This document shows positions 59,801-64,000 of a stretch of DNA of 64,000 nucleotides, piece by piece (within the stretch, counting starts at the first letter, position 1; every line of letters begins with the position of its first letter). The notes beneath the pieces are model-generated. The model was not told where the DNA came from. It did not search any database and saw only the letters and a program-made list of their open reading frames with translations. Both the position numbers and the translations under genes were made by a program. The stretch spans positions 186,001 through 250,000 of the forward strand of contig NZ_SSXC01000001.1 of NCBI RefSeq assembly GCF_021699055.1, given 5' to 3'. This DNA is from Blastococcus sp. MG754426. Its GTDB lineage: Bacteria; Actinomycetota; Actinomycetes; Mycobacteriales; Geodermatophilaceae.

Positions 59801-61069
59801 ATGTCCGGCGACCGAGCGCCGTTCACCGCCGGGGACAGGGAGCTGCTCAGCGCCTTCGCCGCCCCGGTCGGTGACGCGAGCGGCCGGCTGCACCAGGGCT
59901 CCGGTGCCCGTGGCGAGTGGTTGGTGGCCTCGGTGGAGGTCACCCGCGAGGTCCTGTCGGCCGGACCGGGCAGCGGGCCGGATCCCCTGCGGCTGATCGC
60001 CGAGCGGACCTGCGAGATCGGCGAGGCCGAGCTGGTGCTCGTCCTGCGGCCCACCGACCCCGCAGGCGACGAGCTGACCGTCGAGGTCGGCGTGGGCGCC
60101 GGCGCCGATCGCCTGCGGGGACGCCGCCTGCCCGTGCAGACGTCGCTGGCCGGGCGGGTGCTGACCTCCACCGAACCGGTCCGCCTGCCGCACCTGACCG
60201 ACGCCGAGCTGACCGGTGAGGTCGAGCTCGGCCCGGCGATGGCCGTGCCGCTGCTGGGTTCCGGCCGCGTCCACGGCGCGCTCGTCGCGGCACGGCTCGA
60301 CGGTCGTCCCGGGTTCACCGACGCAGACGCCGACGGGGCCACGACGTTCGCCCACCACGCCGCGCTGGCCCTCGAGCGCGCTGAAGCCCGGGCGCAGCAC
60401 CAGCTCCACGCCCTGCTGGCCGACCGTCAACGCATCGCCGACGACCTGCACGACCACGTCATCCAGCGGCTGTTCGCCACGGGGCTGAAGCTGCACGGCG
60501 TCGCCGGTGGTGCGCTCACCGGCCGGGCGGCCGACCGGCTGCGCACTGCGGTCGACGACCTGGACGAGGTCATCGACACGATCCGCGCGGCGATCTTCCA
60601 CCTCGACTCCCCGCTGCGCACTCGACGGGAAGACGTGCGCGACCGGTTGCTGCAGGTACTCGCCGACGTCCGTCCTGCTCTCGGCTTCGACCCCTCGCTG
60701 CGCATCTCCGGGCTACCGGACGATCTGCCACCCGATGTCGTCGGCGACCTGCTCGCCGTCACCCGGGAGGCGCTGACCAACACCGCCAAGCACGCCCGGG
60801 CGTCCACCGTGGACGTCGACGTCCGGACCGGCGACGGCCGGCTGACCCTGCGGGTGACCGACGACGGGAGCGGCGTGGGTGACGCCACCCGGCGCAGCGG
60901 CCTGGCGGGCCTCCGGCGCCGTGCCGACGGTCACGGCGGCGCCTTCCACATCTGCCCCGCCCACCCCCGGGGCACGCGGCTCACCTGGTCGGTGCCGCTC
61001 GGCCGGCGCCACGGCCCGGACCACGTCGGCACGCCGCCGGTCGCCGGTACCCGATCGGGGCCGCGATGA
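59801..61069 (+). CDS. GAF-domain NarL-type sensor histidine kinase (DevS-like)
   Basis: A 422-residue soluble kinase. Residues about 7-17 (FTAGDRELLSAFA) look like the tail of a lost first GAF domain. A full GAF domain covers about 55-200. The HisKA_3 dimerisation box RQRIADDLHDHVIQRLFATG (phospho-acceptor His about 215) and an HATPase_c domain (DDGSGVGD, GLAGLRRRAD) follow. This is DevS/DosS-like order with one GAF missing. No response regulator is in the window. The small unknown gene at 61144 follows. Confidence 0.86.
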   Translation: MSGDRAPFTAGDRELLSAFAAPVGDASGRLHQGSGARGEWLVASVEVTREVLSAGPGSGPDPLRLIAERTCEIGEAELVLVLRPTDPAGDELTVEVGVGAGADRLRGRRLPVQTSLAGRVLTSTEPVRLPHLTDAELTGEVELGPAMAVPLLGSGRVHGALVAARLDGRPGFTDADADGATTFAHHAALALERAEARAQHQLHALLADRQRIADDLHDHVIQRLFATGLKLHGVAGGALTGRAADRLRTAVDDLDEVIDTIRAAIFHLDSPLRTRREDVRDRLLQVLADVRPALGFDPSLRISGLPDDLPPDVVGDLLAVTREALTNTAKHARASTVDVDVRTGDGRLTLRVTDDGSGVGDATRRSGLAGLRRRADGHGGAFHICPAHPRGTRLTWSVPLGRRHGPDHVGTPPVAGTRSGPR

Positions 61070-61143
61070 CCAGGGCCGATGGCGCACGGCCCGGGTGCCC
61101 CTGCGACTGGCGAACCGGAACATGCGGGAAGGAGTGTGGGTCC

Positions 61144-61479
61144 ATGGAGATCGGGGCCACCGCGATGCTGCCCTGGGACGACGCCGCCGCGGCCCGCTCG
61201 GCGCTGCGCACGCGGCTGCGTGACGTCGTCGAACGCCGCGAGATCCCGGAGAGCGCGCTGGACGGGGCCACGATGCTGGTCGCCGGACCGGTCACCGTCA
61301 CCGATGCCGGGGGCCGTACCTGGTTCCAGTGGGTGGCGACGCTCAGGATGCCGTCGGCGGCCGCAGCCGCCCCGCTGCCGTCCGACCCCACCGCCGTGGA
61401 GGACCCACCCGCTCCGGGCGGTCCGGCTGCCCGGCCGACCGTGGACGACCTCCGCCTGCTCCGGCATCGCGTCGGCTGA
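61144..61479 (+). CDS. hypothetical protein
   Basis: A 111-residue protein not recognised. It begins MEIGATAMLPWDDAAAARSA and has a conserved-looking VTDAGGRTWFQWVATLRMP, then an Ala/Pro-rich segment and a short C-terminal helix. GAAGGAG lies 9 nt before ATG 61144. A longer form starting at ATG 61066 would overlap the kinase stop (ATGA) and add a Cys-rich 26-residue N-terminus. Position suggests a link with the kinase. Confidence 0.55.
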   Translation: MEIGATAMLPWDDAAAARSALRTRLRDVVERREIPESALDGATMLVAGPVTVTDAGGRTWFQWVATLRMPSAAAAAPLPSDPTAVEDPPAPGGPAARPTVDDLRLLRHRVG

Positions 61480-61726
61480 CAGTGAGGTGTAGGCGGACGG
61501 GGTCACCCCGGCTGGTCGGACTCCTCGGCTGACCGACGCTTGGCCGTCTGGGACCGGATTCGTCGATCGGTGCGGGGTGGCCCCGTCCGCTGCACGTCAC
61601 CGGAATCGAGCTCCGAGGCGACCACGCCACCGGCGTGCTCACCGCCGACGGGCATCGGCTGCTGGTTGTGCCACGGCGGACGACCGGCACTCCCCGCTCC
61701 CTCTGCCGACATCCTGCCCGCGACCC

Positions 61727-61870
61727 GACGCCGGAACCCACGTGCTGGTCCCGGTCCACGACCTGCACATCCGCGTCATCGACACCGCCACCGCCACCGG
61801 CGAGCAACTGCGCGCGCTCACCCTCGGTCCGCCCCTCGACCACCAGCCGACCAGCCGGACCCACCTCGGA
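61727..61870 (+). pseudogene. IS481-type transposase C-terminal remnant
   Basis: In one frame the segment reads GTHVLVPVHDLHIRVIDTAT then GEQLRALTLGPPLDHQP. It resembles the C-terminal beta-module of IS481/rve transposases (DDLxVRV...GELLRELTLDPxRDYQP). No DDE catalytic core, terminal repeats or start are visible, so only a scar remains next to the initiator tRNA. Confidence 0.5.
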
Positions 61871-61877
61871 AAAGCGC

Positions 61878-61910
61878 TAGCCCGGGCCCACTTCCGTGGG
61901 GCCCGGGCTA
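61878..61910 (-). terminator. intrinsic terminator of tRNA-fMet
   Basis: Arms 61878-61891 and 61896-61910 form a 14-bp stem with one bulged G. On the minus strand the stem is followed by CGCTTTTCC, a short T-run. It lies 24 bp beyond the tRNA 3' end. Confidence 0.8.
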
Positions 61911-61934
61911 TGCCGATGTCCTGCGACATCACAG

Positions 61935-62011
61935 TGGTAGCGGGGACAGGATTCGAACCTGCGACCTCTGGGTTATGAGCCCAGCGAGCTACCGAGCTGC
62001 TCCACCCCGCG
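61935..62011 (-). tRNA. initiator tRNA-fMet (CAT)
   Basis: The 77-nt gene includes an encoded CCA. Anticodon loop CTCATAA sits on the stem CTGGG/CCCAG, with the three G-C pairs diagnostic of initiators. The first acceptor position (C1 opposite U72) is unpaired, as required for formylation and initiation. T arm GCAGG-TTCGAAT-CCTGT. A -10 hexamer TACGGT is at 62023-62028 on the minus strand. Confidence 0.96.
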
Positions 62012-62125
62012 TCGGTCTCCCCACCGTACACCCCTGCGTGCCACGGCGGGTCCCCCGGCGGGACCTCGCGCGGAGCACCCCCGCGACCGCGACACTGGTC
62101 CCAGCCGCTCTCCCCAGGAGGTCCC

Positions 62126-62665
62126 GTGTCCCGTCCCCCCACCGGCCTGCACAACGTCGATCTGCTGGCCGTCTACCTCAACGACCACCTGGCCGCCTCG
62201 ATCGGGGGCATCGAGCTCGTGCGGCGGATGATCGGCGTGCACGGGGGCACGCAGTACGAGCCCCCGCTCCAGCAGCTGCTGACCGAGCTGCACGAGGAGA
62301 ACGCCGCGCTCCGGGCGATCATGGACGACCTGGGGCTCCCCGTGCAGCGGCACAAGCAGGTCGCGCTCTGGCTCGGCGAGAAGGTCTCGCGGCTGAAGCT
62401 CAACGGCCGCCTGCTCTCCCGCTCCCCGTTGAGCGACCTCGTGGAGTTCGAGTTCCTCGCCTCCGCCGTCCGGGCCAAGCGCAGCGGCTTCGAGAGCCTC
62501 CGCGAGGTGGCCGACGCCGACCACCGCCTGGACGCCGACCGGCTCGACCAGCTCGTCGAGCAGGCGAACCGGCAGCACGCCTGGCTCACCACGACCCGGC
62601 GCGAGGTCGCCGCGCGGTTGTTCGGCGGGAACGCCCACGCACCTGACGCGGCCGCCGGCGACTGA
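62126..62665 (+). CDS. helical conserved hypothetical protein
   Basis: A 179-residue, almost all-helical protein: LLAVYLNDHLAASIGGIELV, LTELHEENAALRAIMDDLGL, RLKLNGRLLSRSPLSDLVEF. The layout (YLNDHLA ... E-x2-H ... H) suggests a ferritin-like bundle, and I recall similar actinobacterial proteins of unknown function. GGAGG lies 4 nt before the GTG. It stands alone between the initiator tRNA and an SDR gene. Confidence 0.7.
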   Translation: MSRPPTGLHNVDLLAVYLNDHLAASIGGIELVRRMIGVHGGTQYEPPLQQLLTELHEENAALRAIMDDLGLPVQRHKQVALWLGEKVSRLKLNGRLLSRSPLSDLVEFEFLASAVRAKRSGFESLREVADADHRLDADRLDQLVEQANRQHAWLTTTRREVAARLFGGNAHAPDAAAGD

Positions 62666-62816
62666 GGCTCCCCGCGCCCTGCTCGACGACCCGGTCGGCC
62701 GCCGGGACGGGTTTGCGGTCCGCGCCCGGCGAACACACCGATGGGGACCGAAGGCGCCGAGGGGCGCTGCACCCACGTGGCGCGGCGGGCCGCGCCCACC
62801 ACGGGAGGGAGCTGCC

Positions 62817-63842
62817 GTGCGCGGAACGGACGGAGCCGGGACCGGTCAGGTCGTCGTCGTGACCGGCGCGAGCGGGGGGATCGGCCGCGCCGCCGCGGTC
62901 GCCTTCGCCCGCAGGGGGGACCGGGTCGCCCTGCTGGCCCGGGGTGAGAAAGGCCTGGCCGGGGCCGCCGCGGACGTCCGGGAAGCCGGCGGTACCCCGC
63001 TGGTGGTCCCGGTGGACGTCGCCGACGCGGCGGCCGTCGAGGCGGCGGCGAACCGGGTGGAGGAGGAGCTCGGGCCGATCGACGTCTGGTGCAACGTCGC
63101 CTTCAGCACGGTGTTCGCGCCGTTCGACGAGATCACCGCGGAGGAGTGGGAGCGCGTCACCCGGGTCACCTACCTGGGGTTCGTGCACGGCACCATGTCG
63201 GCGCTGCGGCGGATGAGGCCACGCGACCGCGGGGTGATCGTGCAGACCGGCTCGGCGCTCGCCTACCGCGGCATCCCCCTGCAGAGCGTCTACTGCGGGG
63301 CCAAGCACGCCATCAAGGGTTTCACCGAGTCGCTCATGACCGAGCTGCGGCACGACGGCAGCAACGTGCGCGTCACGATGGTCAACCTGCCGGGGGTGAA
63401 CACCCCGCAGTTCGACTGGGTGCTCAACAAGCTGCCCGAACGGCCGCAGCCGGTGCCCCCGATCTACCCGGTCGACACGATGGCCTTGGCGCTCGTGCAC
63501 GCGAGCGAGCACCCCCGGCGCCGTGCGTGGTGGGTCGGCAACCCGACCGTCTGGACGATCGTCGGCAACAAGGTCTGGCCCCAGTTCATGGACTGGTACC
63601 TCGCCCGGAACGGGTACGAGGGGCAGCAGCGCGGCGAGCCCGCTTCGCCGGGCGACCCGGTCAACCTCTGGGAGCCGGCCGACGGGCCCGACGGGCGCGA
63701 CTTCGGGGCCCGGGGCAGCTTCCGGCACCGGACACGGGACCGGGATCCGCAGATCTGGGCCTCCCGCCACCACGGGACCCTCGCCGCACTCGGCGCCGGG
63801 GCGGTCGCCTCGGGGCTGGCCGCCTGGCGCCGGGCGCGCTGA
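62817..63842 (+). CDS. SDR-family oxidoreductase with C-terminal extension
   Basis: A 341-residue SDR. TGASGGIG (about 16-23), the NAG equivalent CNVAFS, Ser in QTGSALAYRG and Y-x3-K in VYCGAKHA are present. The usual 250-residue domain is followed by about 90 residues with WVGNPTVWTIVGNKVWPQFM and a final hydrophobic helix that may anchor it. I recall this layout from actinobacteria. The substrate is unknown. GGGAGGGAG precedes the GTG. Confidence 0.84.
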   Translation: MRGTDGAGTGQVVVVTGASGGIGRAAAVAFARRGDRVALLARGEKGLAGAAADVREAGGTPLVVPVDVADAAAVEAAANRVEEELGPIDVWCNVAFSTVFAPFDEITAEEWERVTRVTYLGFVHGTMSALRRMRPRDRGVIVQTGSALAYRGIPLQSVYCGAKHAIKGFTESLMTELRHDGSNVRVTMVNLPGVNTPQFDWVLNKLPERPQPVPPIYPVDTMALALVHASEHPRRRAWWVGNPTVWTIVGNKVWPQFMDWYLARNGYEGQQRGEPASPGDPVNLWEPADGPDGRDFGARGSFRHRTRDRDPQIWASRHHGTLAALGAGAVASGLAAWRRAR

Positions 63843-63848
63843 CGGCCC

Positions 63849-64000
63849 TCAGGACGGGGCGCCGGCGGCCGCGGCGTCCCGCTCGGCCGCGCGGGCCCGC
63901 TGCGGCTCGACGGTGTACTTCGGGTCCCGCGCGCTGGCCAGGCCGGCGTCGAAGACGCCGAAGCGGGTGACCGCCGAGCCGGCCGCCAGGAGGGCCCCGC
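63849..64000 (-). CDS. NrfD/PsrC-like polysulfide reductase membrane subunit, 3' end (partial)
   Basis: Only the last 49 codons lie inside the window. They read ALLAAGSAVTRFGVFDAGLA then SARDPKYTVEPQRARAAERD. The RF-x-VF-x-AG ... ARDPKYTV-x-PQR ending is what I recall for actinobacterial NrfD proteins, the quinone-side membrane subunit of molybdoenzyme-type reductases. The rest of the gene is beyond the window edge. Confidence 0.6.
   Translation of the reverse strand, partial: GALLAAGSAVTRFGVFDAGLASARDPKYTVEPQRARAAERDAAAAGAPS

Overview
The window is very high G+C DNA from an actinobacterium, most likely of the Geodermatophilaceae/Frankineae type (Blastococcus, Geodermatophilus, Modestobacter). 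The evidence is a set of actinobacterial hallmark genes: one-polypeptide 2-oxoglutarate decarboxylase/dehydrogenase Kgd, WhiB1, PdtaS, SigR-RsrA, the 24-residue ribosomal protein bL37, Ni superoxide dismutase SodN with its peptidase SodX, and HisN. GTG starts and GTGA/ATGA stop-start overlaps are frequent. The genus is inferred, not shown. It reads as ordinary chromosome: no rRNA operon, prophage, CRISPR array or intact insertion sequence is visible.

Layout. 0-10 kb: DUF3105/DUF305 membrane-anchored pair, tRNA-Arg(CCG), NSS amino-acid importer MetP-MetS, an SDR, a compact class III PHA synthase operon (17-codon ORF, small PhaE-like protein, PhaC), GNAT, ABC-F ATPase, universal stress protein with an Rv1264-like adenylate cyclase. 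10-23 kb: ABC-2 exporter, ankyrin protein, kgd, a DUF6104-type ORF, a membrane hydrolase, RtcB, an MFS carrier coupled to a sphingosine-phosphate-lyase-like PLP enzyme, short malic enzyme. 23-29 kb: RmlC-like epimerase, divergent sodX/sodN, psd-pssA phosphatidylethanolamine synthesis with GNAT, HAD phosphatase, lipid kinase. 29-43 kb: a regulatory and housekeeping block with the gene order known around Rv3219-Rv3228 of M. tuberculosis (whiB1, pdtaS, biotinyl carrier, rsrA-sigR, SRAP, aroA, rsgA), plus a degenerate biotin-carboxylase-like gene next to the carrier. 43-56 kb: hisN, aldo/keto reductase with FGGY kinase, PAP2, SRPBCC with zinc dehydrogenase, cbs-metB transsulfuration, methionine aminopeptidase, glycosyltransferase and pyruvyltransferase. 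56-64 kb: P450-ferredoxin-acetyltransferase operon with an AraC regulator, an orphan GAF histidine kinase flanked by two unknown ORFs, an IS481-type remnant beside the initiator tRNA, an unknown helical protein, an SDR, and the 3' end of an NrfD gene.

Structure beyond genes. (1) A dispersed repeat with the core GG(A)CCCCGTCC ... GGACGGGGCC starts 2-5 nt after the stop codon of at least six genes. Its stem covaries in one copy and keeps a bulged A in four of five paired copies, so it looks like a family-specific terminator or 3'-end element. (2) About sixteen start codons lie 6-9 nt after a TAnnnT -10 hexamer with no Shine-Dalgarno sequence, the geometry of leaderless mRNAs. This resolves several start choices. 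(3) whiB1 has a perfect GTGA-N6-TCAC CRP-type site and a 14-bp palindrome upstream of a TTGACA box, and the window also carries a cAMP-producing cyclase. (4) The biotin-carboxylase-like gene lacks the recognisable catalytic core and sits 56 bp upstream of a free-standing biotinyl domain. It is the best candidate here for an undescribed protein pair.
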